From Marinobacter sp. EhC06 (GTDB lineage: Bacteria > Pseudomonadota > Gammaproteobacteria > Pseudomonadales > Oleiphilaceae), in assembly GCF_001650915.1 (NCBI RefSeq), contig NZ_LXYO01000038.1:46032-110031 (forward strand): a stretch of 64,000 nucleotides of DNA. Direction: 5' to 3'. A model generated the notes under the pieces. That model was not told the DNA's origin and ran no database searches. It saw only the letters and a list, made by a program, of their open reading frames with translations. A program made the position numbers and the translations under genes. Below, one piece after another: positions 17,267-26,387 of the stretch; the first letter of the stretch is position 1, and each line of letters starts with the position of its first letter.

Positions 17267-17922
17267 TGTCCATGCATGTGATCTATGGCGGAACCTTTGA
17301 TCCGGTGCATCATGGCCACCTCAGGCTGGCCCTTGAAATCAGTGACCGTCTCGGCGTGGAGTACGTCAGTCTGGTGCCCTGTCATATTCCGCCGCATCGG
17401 GGGCGGACCGGGGCTTCCTCCGGTCAGCGCCTGGAGCTGCTGAGGCTGGCGGTGGCCAACGAGCCCCAGTTACGGATTGACGACCGGGAACTGGCACGGG
17501 AAGGCGCCTCCTACACGGCCGACACCCTGCGTCAGCTTCGCGCGGAGCTTGGGCCGGATGAGCCCCTGGCGATGGTGGTTGGCACCGACGCCTTTGCCGG
17601 GTTCGACCGCTGGCGGGAGTGGCAGCAGATTCCGGAGCTGGCCCATGTGGTGGTGGTCCGTCGACCAGGCCCGGCTCTGGACCCTACAGGCGAACCGGCC
17701 CGGCTGCTGGCGGAGCGAGGTGTGGGAGGCCCCGAGGCCTTGCACGGCCGTTCCTGCGGCCATTTTCTGGAGCTCGATCCGCCGCTTCTGGACATTTCCG
17801 CCACCGGAATCAGGAAGCGTATTGGTGATGGCCGCTCACCCCGCTACCTGATGCCCGACCAGGTCTGGGCAGAAATTCGTCGTCAGGGGCTCTATGGTGC
17901 ATGCCCCGACGGGAACTTTTAG
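17266..17922 (+). CDS. nadD: Nicotinate-nucleotide adenylyltransferase
   Basis: Converts nicotinate mononucleotide and ATP to deamido-NAD in NAD synthesis. The 218-residue protein has the nucleotidyltransferase motif GGTFDPVHHGHLRLAL at the N-terminus and the C-terminal ISATGIRKRI signature. ATG 17266 shares its A with the proA stop. The gene end overlaps a longer, non-preferred reading frame of rsfS. Confidence 0.97.
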   Translation: MSMHVIYGGTFDPVHHGHLRLALEISDRLGVEYVSLVPCHIPPHRGRTGASSGQRLELLRLAVANEPQLRIDDRELAREGASYTADTLRQLRAELGPDEPLAMVVGTDAFAGFDRWREWQQIPELAHVVVVRRPGPALDPTGEPARLLAERGVGGPEALHGRSCGHFLELDPPLLDISATGIRKRIGDGRSPRYLMPDQVWAEIRRQGLYGACPDGNF

Positions 17923-17992
17923 TGCTACAATCGCGTCTGAATATGACATTTCGGGCGGCCATATCGGCAAACGCCCGTCCAACAGGGTGATT

Positions 17993-18343
17993 ATGCAGGC
18001 AGAGCAACTGAAAGATCTGGTAATTAATGCGCTTGAAGATGTGAAAGCACAGGACATCAGCGTGATTGATGTCCGTGACCGCACCAGTGTCACCGACTTC
18101 ATGGTTCTGGCATCCGGAACGTCCAATCGACATGTGAAATCCCTCGCCGACTCCGTTGTAATCGAAGCCAAGGAGCAGGGCGTGCGCGCGAGCAACGTTG
18201 AGGGTGCTGGCGTCAGCGACTGGATCCTTGTGGACCTGGGCGATGTGGTTGTTCACGTGATGATGCCTGCCACACGGGAGTTTTACGATCTGGAGCGCTT
18301 CTGGCGCGATGCTCCGGATCTTGGTGTTGCGGGCAGCGAATAA
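17993..18343 (+). CDS. rsfS: Ribosome silencing factor RsfS
   Basis: RsfS binds ribosomal protein L14 and blocks subunit joining when nutrients are low. The 116-residue protein has the family features KAQDISVIDVRDRTSVTDFMVLASGTSNRHV (in parts, ISVIDV and DFMVLASGTS) and WILVDLGDVVVHVM. The frame extends upstream to 17894 within nadD, but ATG 17993 gives the usual N-terminus (MQAEQLKDLVINAL). Two bases separate it from rlmH, as in the conserved cluster. Confidence 0.95.
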   Translation: MQAEQLKDLVINALEDVKAQDISVIDVRDRTSVTDFMVLASGTSNRHVKSLADSVVIEAKEQGVRASNVEGAGVSDWILVDLGDVVVHVMMPATREFYDLERFWRDAPDLGVAGSE

Positions 18344-18345
18344 TC

Positions 18346-18816
18346 ATGCGGTTACGCCTGATCTGTGTGGGGCAGAAAATGCCCGACTGGGTCAGTACCG
18401 GATTCGGAGATTACGCCCGCCGCATGCCGCCGGAGCTACCCGTGGAACTGGTTGAAATTCCTGTCGCCCACCGGGGCAAGAATCCCGATATTCCCAGACT
18501 GATGCAGCGAGAATGTGACGCTATCCTTGCGGCCACCGGTCCGAAAGACCGCGTGATTGCGCTGGAGGTTGGCGGTCGCCCGTGGTCGACCGAAAAGCTC
18601 GCGGCTCAACTGGAGAACTGGCAACAGGATGGCCGCGATGTGAGCTTTCTGGTGGGCGGCCCCGATGGCCTGGCCGACGATTGCCGGAAGCGGGCCGACC
18701 AGCAATGGTCGCTGTCGCCGCTCACTTTGCCGCACCCTCTGGTGCGTATCGTTCTCGCAGAGCAGCTGTACCGGGCCTGGTCGATCACCCGCAATCACCC
18801 GTACCACCGGGCCTAG
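18346..18816 (+). CDS. rlmH: 23S rRNA pseudouridine(1915) N3-methyltransferase
   Basis: SPOUT-family, SAM-dependent methyltransferase that modifies pseudouridine 1915 of helix 69 in assembled 70S ribosomes. The 156-residue protein is the typical length and shows the start MRLRLICVGQKMPDW, the SAM-binding FLVGGPDGLADDC loop, and the C-terminal SLSPLTLPHPLVRIVLAEQLYRAW region ending NHPYHR. It lies between rsfS and mrdA. Confidence 0.97.
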   Translation: MRLRLICVGQKMPDWVSTGFGDYARRMPPELPVELVEIPVAHRGKNPDIPRLMQRECDAILAATGPKDRVIALEVGGRPWSTEKLAAQLENWQQDGRDVSFLVGGPDGLADDCRKRADQQWSLSPLTLPHPLVRIVLAEQLYRAWSITRNHPYHRA

Positions 18817-18825
18817 GGGGTCATC

Positions 18826-20715
18826 ATGCCATGGGGTGAGTTCAAGGATACGGCAGCGGAACGCCGGCTCTTCCAGCGCCGTACCCTGGTGATGCTGGTG
18901 TTTGTGATGCTGGCGATTGGTGGCCTGATTGCGCGGATGTACCAGCTTCAGGTCGTGGAACATGAGGTTTATACCACCCTTTCGGACAAGAACCGCGTTC
19001 AGGTCCAGTCGGTACCGCCCCCCCGAGGGCTGGTTTACGACCGCAATGACACTCTGCTGGCGGAGAACCGGCCCGTTTTCAGTGTGACGCTTGTGCCCGA
19101 GCGGGTGCAGGGCATGGACGATACCCTGGCTCAGCTTGGCAATATCCTGGAGATTTCTGACGAAGACCGTGAACGTTTCCAGCGCCGGCTTCAGGAGCCC
19201 CGCCGTCCATTCCAGGAAATTCCCCTCCGCTACGACCTCAATGAACAGGAGATGGCCCGGCTTGCTGTGCATCGCCATGAGCTTCCGGGGGTGGAGGTCA
19301 AGGCCGAGCTGGTTCGTTTCTACCCGCACAGTGAACTGACGGCCCACGCCCTGGGTTTCGTCGGGCGTATCAACCGGGACGAATTGCAGCGGATCGATCC
19401 GGTCAACTATGCCGGCACCAACTACATCGGAAAATCGGGCATCGAACGCTTCTACGAAGAGATCCTCCACGGTGAGGTCGGCTACCAGCACGTTGAAACC
19501 AACGCCCGGGGCCGGACGCTGCGCGTCCTGGAACGAGAAAACCCGGTGCCCGGAGAAGATCTGCAGCTGCATCTGGATCTCAGGCTGCAGCAGCGGGCCC
19601 ACGAACTTCTGGATGGTCGCCGCGGCGCCATCATTGCTATCGAACCGGATACCGGTGGCATTCTTGCGCTGGCAAGCGTTCCGGGCTTTGACGCCAACAA
19701 ATTCGTTACCGGTATCAGCGTCAATGACTACCGGGAACTGAGTGAAAGCAAGGACAAGCCACTGTTCAATCGGGCCTTGCGGGGGCAGTACCCTCCGGGT
19801 TCGACTGTGAAACCGATGCTTGCAGTAGCGGCGCTTGATAGCGGGGCCACCACCCGGGATTACACCATCTGGGATCCAGGACACTTTCGCCTGAACGAAG
19901 GCGGCCGGTTGTGGCGCGACTGGAAGCGAACAGGACATGGCTGGGTTGATCTGAAGGACGCTGTGGCAGAATCCTGCGATGTCTATTTCTACGAGGTGGC
20001 GGTGGAAATGGGCGTGGACACCATGCACAGCTATCTGGCTCATTTCGGCTTCGGGGAAGACGCCACCCTTGATGTCTCAGGTGCTCTAAGCGGTTTGCTA
20101 CCTTCCAGGGACTGGAAGCGTGCCGTTCGGAATGAGCCGTGGTACCCGGGGGATTCCGTCAATATGGGCATCGGGCAGGGGTTCATGCTTGCTACGCCGT
20201 TGCAGCTGGCCACTGCAACCGCCTTGATTGCCAACCGTGGCCGTTGGGTAGAGCCGAGGCTTCTGAAGGACATCAAGGGGGATCGGCCGGTCGAGGAATT
20301 CCTGCCTGCGGAGACCCACGAGCCGCTTAATCTCAAGAACCCTGACGACTGGGAATACGTCGTCGATACAATGGTAGAGGTCATGCACGGGCCAAAAGGA
20401 ACGGCGCGCTCTGTAGGCCGCGGTGCGCCCTACAAGATGGCGGGCAAGACCGGTACCGCGCAGGTATTCAGCCTTGCCGAGGATGAAGAATACGATGAAG
20501 AGGAAATCCGCGAGAGGCTCCGGGACCACGCGCTTTTTGTTGGTTTTGCGCCGGCGGATAATCCGGAGATCGCGGTTGCCGTGATCGTCGAAAACGGTGG
20601 TAGCGGCAGCGGTACGGCCGCGCCGGTGGCCCGAGCCCTGTTTGACTCCTGGTTGCTCGACTATGGACAGGCCGATGGCACACTGGTCAGCGACGTAGAC
20701 GAGGTGGCCGACTGA
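18826..20715 (+). CDS. mrdA: Penicillin-binding protein 2 (elongasome transpeptidase)
   Basis: Class B PBP that cross-links peptidoglycan during lateral wall growth, together with RodA. The 629-residue protein has one N-terminal membrane anchor (about 25-45), a pedestal/dimerisation domain, and a transpeptidase domain with PPGSTVKPML (SxxK), ESCDVYF (SxN-like) and GKTGTAQVF (KTG). Its stop overlaps the rodA start by one base, as expected for a complex whose partners are made together. Target of mecillinam-type beta-lactams. Confidence 0.97.
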   Translation: MPWGEFKDTAAERRLFQRRTLVMLVFVMLAIGGLIARMYQLQVVEHEVYTTLSDKNRVQVQSVPPPRGLVYDRNDTLLAENRPVFSVTLVPERVQGMDDTLAQLGNILEISDEDRERFQRRLQEPRRPFQEIPLRYDLNEQEMARLAVHRHELPGVEVKAELVRFYPHSELTAHALGFVGRINRDELQRIDPVNYAGTNYIGKSGIERFYEEILHGEVGYQHVETNARGRTLRVLERENPVPGEDLQLHLDLRLQQRAHELLDGRRGAIIAIEPDTGGILALASVPGFDANKFVTGISVNDYRELSESKDKPLFNRALRGQYPPGSTVKPMLAVAALDSGATTRDYTIWDPGHFRLNEGGRLWRDWKRTGHGWVDLKDAVAESCDVYFYEVAVEMGVDTMHSYLAHFGFGEDATLDVSGALSGLLPSRDWKRAVRNEPWYPGDSVNMGIGQGFMLATPLQLATATALIANRGRWVEPRLLKDIKGDRPVEEFLPAETHEPLNLKNPDDWEYVVDTMVEVMHGPKGTARSVGRGAPYKMAGKTGTAQVFSLAEDEEYDEEEIRERLRDHALFVGFAPADNPEIAVAVIVENGGSGSGTAAPVARALFDSWLLDYGQADGTLVSDVDEVAD

Positions 20716-21857
20716 TGGCGTTCAAGGCGTTACTGGATTCAACGGCGAGCAACCCGCTTGGCAGGCAGCGGAGCATCTGGACCGCGCTGCATCTGGACCC
20801 GATCCTTTTACTGCTGCTGCTCCTGCTGGTTTCCGGCGGGCTGTTTGTGCTTTACAGCGGTGCCGACAGGAACTTCGAGGTCGTCAAGGCCCAGGGCATA
20901 CGCCTGGGAGTGGCTTTTGTGGTTATGCTGGTGTTTGCCCAGCTGGATCCCTCGGTGTTTCGCCGGTGGGCACCGTGGCTTTACGCGGCCGGCATTGTTG
21001 CGTTGATTGCAGTCATGCTGGTGGGCGTCGGTGCCAAGGGCGCCCAGCGTTGGCTGGCGATACCGGGTCTGCCCCGGTTTCAGCCCTCGGAACTGATGAA
21101 ACTGGTGGTGCCCATGATGGCGGCCTGGTACCTGTCCAGGCACTTCCTGCCGCCCAGGTTCCGCCATGTGGCCGTCGGGTTGGCCATTGTTCTGGTGCCG
21201 ATGATCATGATCATGCAGCAGCCAGACCTGGGAACCTCCTTGCTGGTGGGCATGGCCGGCATCTTCGTGGTGTTTTTCGCCGGCATCAGCTGGAAATTGA
21301 TCACCGCCTTCGTGGCCATGGTGTCCGTGTCGGCTCCGCTGATGTGGTTTTTCGTCATGAGGGAGTACCAGAAACAGCGGGTACTGACACTCCTGGACCC
21401 ACAAAGTGATCCTCTGGGGGCCGGCTGGAACATCATCCAGTCCAAGACAGCCATTGGTTCTGGTGGAGTGGATGGCAAAGGCTGGCTGCAGGGGACCCAG
21501 TCACACCTTGAGTTTCTTCCGGAGAGCCATACCGATTTCATCGTTGCGGTGCTGGCGGAGGAATTCGGTTTTGTCGGTATGCTGATTCTGATGACGGTGT
21601 ATTTCCTTATTATCCTGCGATGTCTTTACATTGCCGCCACGGCCCAGGATTCGTTCAGTCGGCTGCTGGCCGGCGCACTCACCATGACGTTCTTTATCTA
21701 CATCTTCGTGAATGTCGGGATGGTAAGTGGACTTTTGCCCGTGGTTGGTGTGCCATTGCCCCTGATCAGCTATGGTGGAACCTCGGGGGTGACCCTGATG
21801 GCTGCGTTCGGCGTTCTGATGTCGATCCACACGCACCGACGGATGATTGGCGCCTGA
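20715..21857 (+). CDS. rodA: Peptidoglycan glycosyltransferase RodA
   Basis: SEDS-family polymerase that builds glycan strands from lipid II in the elongasome. The 380-residue protein has about ten membrane segments, and the SEDS markers KGAQRWLAIPGLPRFQPSELMK (in parts GAQRWL, FQPSEL), PDLGTSLL, LPESHTDFIVAVLAEEFGF and the final VVGVPLPLISYGGTS. Its first codon overlaps the mrdA stop. In Pseudomonas a lytic transglycosylase gene (mltB) follows; here the next gene is rlpA. Confidence 0.97.
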   Translation: MAFKALLDSTASNPLGRQRSIWTALHLDPILLLLLLLLVSGGLFVLYSGADRNFEVVKAQGIRLGVAFVVMLVFAQLDPSVFRRWAPWLYAAGIVALIAVMLVGVGAKGAQRWLAIPGLPRFQPSELMKLVVPMMAAWYLSRHFLPPRFRHVAVGLAIVLVPMIMIMQQPDLGTSLLVGMAGIFVVFFAGISWKLITAFVAMVSVSAPLMWFFVMREYQKQRVLTLLDPQSDPLGAGWNIIQSKTAIGSGGVDGKGWLQGTQSHLEFLPESHTDFIVAVLAEEFGFVGMLILMTVYFLIILRCLYIAATAQDSFSRLLAGALTMTFFIYIFVNVGMVSGLLPVVGVPLPLISYGGTSGVTLMAAFGVLMSIHTHRRMIGA

Positions 21858-21980
21858 CCGGGTCAATCGAACCATGGCGGTCGGGTAATGGTGATTCCGG
21901 GGCAGAACCCGTTACAATGAACGGCAGGCCGCCGGATACCTGATGGCGGTGGCCAATGTAGTCAAGAGGAACTCCGGACA

Positions 21981-22874
21981 GTGAACTGCAAGCCCTCATT
22001 CTCTCTCCTGCTGACGGTAGTGGCGTCGATGATACTCGGCGGCTGTGCGTCAGCCCCGGAAACGGACCATTCGTCACGCTACACTCTGGCTACCGACAGG
22101 GCACCCTCGGGCAACTTTGATGTCTCCGGGCTTGACGATGCGGTGCCGGTTTACGAGGCTCCTCGCAGGGCAGGCAATAAATCGCCCTACAAGGTCTGGG
22201 GCAAGCAGTACCATGTGCTCGACAGCAACGACGGCTATGTTGCCCGGGGCACGGCGAGCTGGTACGGCGAAAAGTTCCATGGTCACAAGACCTCCAACGG
22301 CGAAACCTTTGACATGTATGCCATGTCCGCCGCGCACAAATCCCTGCGGATCCCTGGCTATGCCCGGGTAACGAATCTTGATAATGGCCGCTCGGTGATC
22401 GTCCGGGTCAACGACCGTGGTCCTTTCCACAGCGACAGAATCATCGACCTGTCCTACGCCGCGGCCAAAAAGCTGGGTTACCAGGCCCGGGGCACGGCAC
22501 GGGTGGAAGTCGCCGCCATTACGGTCAGACCGGACGGAGCCATGTTCGTTGCCGGTGAGCCCTTTTCTCCCGGAGACTCACCTGGATACGCCGAAGGTCG
22601 GGTGAAGGCTAGCGGTGACATGGCGGCGACCAACCGGTCATTGTTTGTACAGCTGGGCTCCTTCAGCAGCCGGGATCCGGCCGAAAAGTTGCTCAGCCAG
22701 GTAAGAGCGGTGCTGGAAAATCCAATGCGGGTGCGGGCTGTTGATACGTCTTCAGGGCGATTTCATCGGGTTCAGGTGGGCCCGTTCAGCGATGAAGACA
22801 GCGCAAGGCGCACCCAGAGCCTGTTGGAAGCCCGTGGTTTCGATCAGTCCATCCTGCTGACCGATACGCACTGA
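21981..22874 (+). CDS. rlpA: Lipoprotein RlpA, DPBB and SPOR domains
   Basis: Outer-membrane lipoprotein and lytic transglycosylase of denuded glycan strands at the division septum. The 297-residue protein has a lipoprotein signal with lipobox LGGC (Cys22). The double-psi beta-barrel domain (about 80-180) shows GTASWYGEKFHGHKTSNGE and VRVNDRGPFHSDRIIDLS, with the conserved active-site Asp and His region. A C-terminal SPOR domain (about 220-295) binds denuded septal peptidoglycan. Start is GTG 21981 after AAGAGGA. It is 123 bp from rodA. Confidence 0.95.
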   Translation: MNCKPSFSLLLTVVASMILGGCASAPETDHSSRYTLATDRAPSGNFDVSGLDDAVPVYEAPRRAGNKSPYKVWGKQYHVLDSNDGYVARGTASWYGEKFHGHKTSNGETFDMYAMSAAHKSLRIPGYARVTNLDNGRSVIVRVNDRGPFHSDRIIDLSYAAAKKLGYQARGTARVEVAAITVRPDGAMFVAGEPFSPGDSPGYAEGRVKASGDMAATNRSLFVQLGSFSSRDPAEKLLSQVRAVLENPMRVRAVDTSSGRFHRVQVGPFSDEDSARRTQSLLEARGFDQSILLTDTH

Positions 22875-22919
22875 GCGCGGCTAACAAGACAGCTATATAA
22901 GAAACACACTTAACGACGA

Positions 22920-24098
22920 ATGAATGGACCCATGGCCTTAAACTCTGCTTTTCGAACCCTATCTATTGTCTTTGTGCTGATGCTTGCTCTGACAGGCAAG
23001 GCGATGTCCCAGTCGGTACTGATTCCGTCGCCGCCGCAGATTGCTGGCAGCTCTTATGTTTTGATGGATCCCAAGAGCGGACGGATCATCATGGAGGAGA
23101 ACAGCCACGAGCGTTTGCCTCCAGCCAGTCTGACCAAAATGATGACCGCGTATATCGTCGAGCGGGAGCTTGATGAGGGCCGGATTGCCATGTCCGACAT
23201 GGTGCCGATCAGCGTGAATGCCTGGAAAACCGAGGGGTCCCGAACCTTCGTCCGGGAAGGCACTCAGGTGTCGGTTGAGGATCTGCTCAGGGGGGTGATC
23301 ATTCAGTCGGGCAACGATGCCTCAGTCGCCCTTGCGGAATTTGTTGCCGGTAGCGAAGACGCCTTCGTTGATATCATGAACCAGCAGGCCCAGTTGCTGG
23401 GCATGAAAGACACCAACTTCGAAAACGCTACCGGTCTGCCTTCGCCGGATCATTTTTCAACGGCCTATGACCTGGCCATGCTGGCGCAGGCAATCATCAA
23501 TGATTATCCGGAAAACTATCCGCTGTACGCTGAAAAGCACTTCACCTATAACAATATCCGCCAACCGAACCGGAACAGCCTGCTCTGGCGTGATGACAGC
23601 GTCGATGGTCTGAAGACCGGTCACACAGAGGAAGCCGGCTACTGTCTGGTTGCTTCGGCCAAGCGCAACGACACCCGCTTTATAGCCGTCGTCATGGGTA
23701 CCAGCAGCTCAGAAGCGCGGGCTCAGGAAATCCAGAAGATGCTGAATTACGGCTTCCGCTACTACGAGAGCGAACGCCTGTTCCAGTCCGGCCAGGAGCT
23801 GATTGAAGCCCGTGTCTGGGGTGGCCAGGCTGACCAGCTGTCAGTCGGCATGACCGAAGACGTTTATGTCACCATTCCCCGGGGTTCCCGAAACGATCTG
23901 GAGTCCACGGTAGACCTTGATTCTGTCATCAAAGCACCCATCAAGGTCGGGGATGAGCTGGGACGGGTCAAGGTGTCCTACAACGGTGAGGTACTGGTTG
24001 ATCAGCCGGTGCTGGCCCTGACCGAGGTCCCCGAGGGCGGATTTTTCAAACGAATCTGGGATGCCATCAAGCTCTTTTTCGTTCAGTTATTTCAGTAG
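22920..24098 (+). CDS. dacA: D-alanyl-D-alanine carboxypeptidase (PBP5/6 type)
   Basis: Periplasmic, membrane-attached DD-carboxypeptidase that trims the terminal D-Ala from pentapeptide stems. The 392-residue protein has a signal peptide (cleaved near AMSQS), the catalytic SLTK motif, SGN in IQSGNDASVALAEF, and DGLKTGHTEEAG. It ends with the amphipathic membrane-anchoring helix FFKRIWDAIKLFFVQLFQ. An alternative ATG is at 22932. The Pseudomonas orthologue at this place is called dacC; either symbol is defensible. Confidence 0.95.
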   Translation: MNGPMALNSAFRTLSIVFVLMLALTGKAMSQSVLIPSPPQIAGSSYVLMDPKSGRIIMEENSHERLPPASLTKMMTAYIVERELDEGRIAMSDMVPISVNAWKTEGSRTFVREGTQVSVEDLLRGVIIQSGNDASVALAEFVAGSEDAFVDIMNQQAQLLGMKDTNFENATGLPSPDHFSTAYDLAMLAQAIINDYPENYPLYAEKHFTYNNIRQPNRNSLLWRDDSVDGLKTGHTEEAGYCLVASAKRNDTRFIAVVMGTSSSEARAQEIQKMLNYGFRYYESERLFQSGQELIEARVWGGQADQLSVGMTEDVYVTIPRGSRNDLESTVDLDSVIKAPIKVGDELGRVKVSYNGEVLVDQPVLALTEVPEGGFFKRIWDAIKLFFVQLFQ

Positions 24099-24128
24099 GG
24101 TGATGTTGATCCCGGGGAGTAAAACGGC

Positions 24129-24398
24129 ATGAGTCAGCCGAAAGCACCAAAAATTGAGTTTCCTTGCGATTACGTGATCAAGGTGATCGGCAATGCTGCG
24201 CCGGATTTCACCGAGTTCGTGGTTGAGGTTGTGGAACAGCACGCACCCGGGATCTGCGAAACTGACATCACGGTTAACGACAGCAGCAAAGGCAGGTTCT
24301 CCTCCGTCCAGCTCAAGATTGTGGCTACCGGGGAAGCGCAGCTCAAAGCTCTGTTCGAAGACCTCAAGGCCAGTGGCCGTGTGCATATGGTGCTCTGA
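24129..24398 (+). CDS. ybeD: YbeD family (DUF493) protein
   Basis: An 89-residue protein of the conserved UPF0250/DUF493 family, with an ACT-like fold and unknown function. Visible markers are the start IEFPCDYVIKVIG and the end LFEDLKASGRVHMVL, which are typical of E. coli YbeD. It always sits between a dacA-type gene and lipB in related bacteria, and here lipB starts six bases after its stop. Confidence 0.95.
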   Translation: MSQPKAPKIEFPCDYVIKVIGNAAPDFTEFVVEVVEQHAPGICETDITVNDSSKGRFSSVQLKIVATGEAQLKALFEDLKASGRVHMVL

Positions 24399-24403
24399 GT
24401 CCG

Positions 24404-25042
24404 ATGCCTGACCTGATTGTTCGATCCCTGGGGGAGCAGCCCTACCTGGAAACCTGGGAGGCCATGAAATCGTTCACCGCCGACCGCGATGACAGTGTGG
24501 CGGACGAGCTCTGGTGCCTTGAGCATCCCCGGGTTTACACTCAGGGCCAGGCGGGTAAAGCAGAACACATCCTTGCCCCGGGCGATATTCCGGTGATTCC
24601 GGTTGATCGGGGCGGGCAAGTGACCTATCACGGCCCCGGTCAGTTGGTCGTTTACCTGATGATCAACCTGGCCCGCAAAAAAATGGGTGTCCGCTCCCTG
24701 GTGGATGAGATTGAACAGTCGATCGTTCGGACCCTCGCTGGTCTGGGCGTTGAGGCTGCACCCAGGCCGGATGCGCCCGGCGTGTACGTGGGTGATGCCA
24801 AGATAGCCTCCCTTGGCCTCCGGGTTCGCCGGGGCTGTTCCTTTCACGGGCTGGCACTGAATGTCGATATGGACATGGAGCCTTTCCAGCGGATCAACCC
24901 CTGCGGCTATGCCGGCATGGCCATGTGTCAGGTGCGGGACTTTGTTCCGGGTGTAACCCTGGCCGACGTGCAGCAACGATTGTCAGAGCAACTTGTCAGC
25001 GGCCTGGCGCACCAGAATGTCGAGTTTCGCGAGGGGTGGTAG
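24404..25042 (+). CDS. lipB: Octanoyl-ACP:protein transferase
   Basis: Cytoplasmic transferase that moves octanoyl groups from ACP to lipoyl domains of 2-oxoacid dehydrogenases and the glycine cleavage H protein. The 212-residue protein has RGGQVTYHGPGQLVVY, the Lys in GDAKIASLGLRV and the catalytic Cys in NPCGYAGM. LipA, which completes the cofactor, is normally next to it but lies at 57.4 kb on the other strand here. It is convergent with the cyclase gene; only one base separates the stops. Confidence 0.96.
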   Translation: MPDLIVRSLGEQPYLETWEAMKSFTADRDDSVADELWCLEHPRVYTQGQAGKAEHILAPGDIPVIPVDRGGQVTYHGPGQLVVYLMINLARKKMGVRSLVDEIEQSIVRTLAGLGVEAAPRPDAPGVYVGDAKIASLGLRVRRGCSFHGLALNVDMDMEPFQRINPCGYAGMAMCQVRDFVPGVTLADVQQRLSEQLVSGLAHQNVEFREGW

Positions 25043-25043
25043 T

Positions 25044-26135
25044 TCAGGCGGCGGCTTCGTTCTCGTAACCGCATACCCGGTTTCGCCCCTCGGATTTGGC
25101 CCGATACAGGGCTTCATCTGCCCGCTGCAGCAGGCGGTCGATGGACTCGGATCCCCGGATTGATGCCACGCCCACACTGATTGTGGCCTGAACCTGGCCC
25201 TGTTCCGTGTTGACGGATTTGGCGGCAAAGGCTTCCCGGATCCGGTTTGCAGAAGACATGGCCTCTTCGGTAGTGGTTTCCGGCAGTAGCACCAGATATT
25301 CCTCACCGCCCCATCGGGCCAGGGTGTCAACCTTTCGGCATTGTTCCCTCAGGGTTTTGGCAACCAGCATGATGAGCTCGTCCCCAACATGATGTCCGTA
25401 GTTATCGTTGACGCTCTTGAACAGGTCGATATCCATCAGCAGCACAGAGAAGGGGCGGGCGTTGCGAAGGTAGCGCTGGTACTCGATGTCGAGCTGCTCG
25501 AGGGCTTCCCGGCGGTTGGCAAGGCCAGTCAGGGCGTCATGCTTGGCCGCATACTCGAATTCCGCAGCCAGCTTCAGCAGGCCCAGCTTGCTGCGTCGTC
25601 GGCTCTGGTCAAGGATATAGCAGGTGACCATTTCAAAGCCCAGCACTGCCACCATGGTGATTCGGAAACTGGTGCTGTGAGGTGGTTCAAACAGCAGGTC
25701 GCCCAACGGGCTGAACAGGAAAATGACCGCAGCGAATCCGCCACTGCAGGCGAGCACGCCAATCCGGGATTCACTGATATAGAAAATGATGGGGGGATAG
25801 GCAAACAGCCAGATAATGGCGGAGCCGTCTTCAACGGCGTGGATCGCCAGATAGGTGAACAGCACCGTGATCAGGGTAATGAACCCCCGGCGTTGCAATG
25901 TTTTGTTGCCGGAAAGCAAATAGGTTACAGAGTTGACCGTCAGCAGCACGGCAAAGCCGATCAGCAGTGGCGGCGTAATCGGATCGTTCTGCAGGCTTGA
26001 GCGCCAGGCAAAGAAGAACAGCAGGGGAACGGCAACGGCCGTCAGCCAGTTGATCAGGATCGGGACAGGAATTTCGCCTTTGACCCGGAACTGGGACAGC
26101 TCCGTATCCGGCGTTTTTCTTGCGGACTGCGGCAT
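25044..26135 (-). CDS. Membrane diguanylate cyclase
   Basis: A 363-residue c-di-GMP synthase. Residues about 25-190 hold six hydrophobic membrane segments, a likely membrane sensor. The GGDEF domain (about 205-355) is complete: KHDALTGLANRREAL, MDIDLFKSVNDNYGHHVGD, then the I-site RKVD, five residues, and the active motif GGEEY. It ends with ISVGVASIRG and ADEALYRAKSEGRN. It is therefore predicted to be active and feedback-inhibited, in contrast to the two degenerate GGDEF proteins at 14-15.8 kb. The signal it senses is unknown. Confidence 0.92.
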   Translation of the reverse strand: MPQSARKTPDTELSQFRVKGEIPVPILINWLTAVAVPLLFFFAWRSSLQNDPITPPLLIGFAVLLTVNSVTYLLSGNKTLQRRGFITLITVLFTYLAIHAVEDGSAIIWLFAYPPIIFYISESRIGVLACSGGFAAVIFLFSPLGDLLFEPPHSTSFRITMVAVLGFEMVTCYILDQSRRRSKLGLLKLAAEFEYAAKHDALTGLANRREALEQLDIEYQRYLRNARPFSVLLMDIDLFKSVNDNYGHHVGDELIMLVAKTLREQCRKVDTLARWGGEEYLVLLPETTTEEAMSSANRIREAFAAKSVNTEQGQVQATISVGVASIRGSESIDRLLQRADEALYRAKSEGRNRVCGYENEAAA

Positions 26136-26387
26136 GTTCGGATCTTGTTCTTGTGATAGTCGTTGTTGGACCTTACGTATGTAGAAATACTAGACCGGTT
26201 TCCTGCCAGAAACTGTGTCGAAACGTAAACGATCCGGTTGGTCAGGTGTAAACCGGCGACGCCGCCGACACATTGGCCCCGTGGCCGCGGAAAGCCGGTC
26301 GACTCGGTTAGGTCAGCTACCCTGACTATCCGTATAATGGTAATAACCGCCAAACGTGGTGAAATTCTCTGATCCGAACAGGTCACT

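Noticed and set aside
18436..20043. A 535-codon open frame on the minus strand
   Set aside because: It lies wholly opposite rlmH and mrdA, which carry complete family motifs. High GC leaves long antisense frames open; its peptide shows no domain and no ribosome site.
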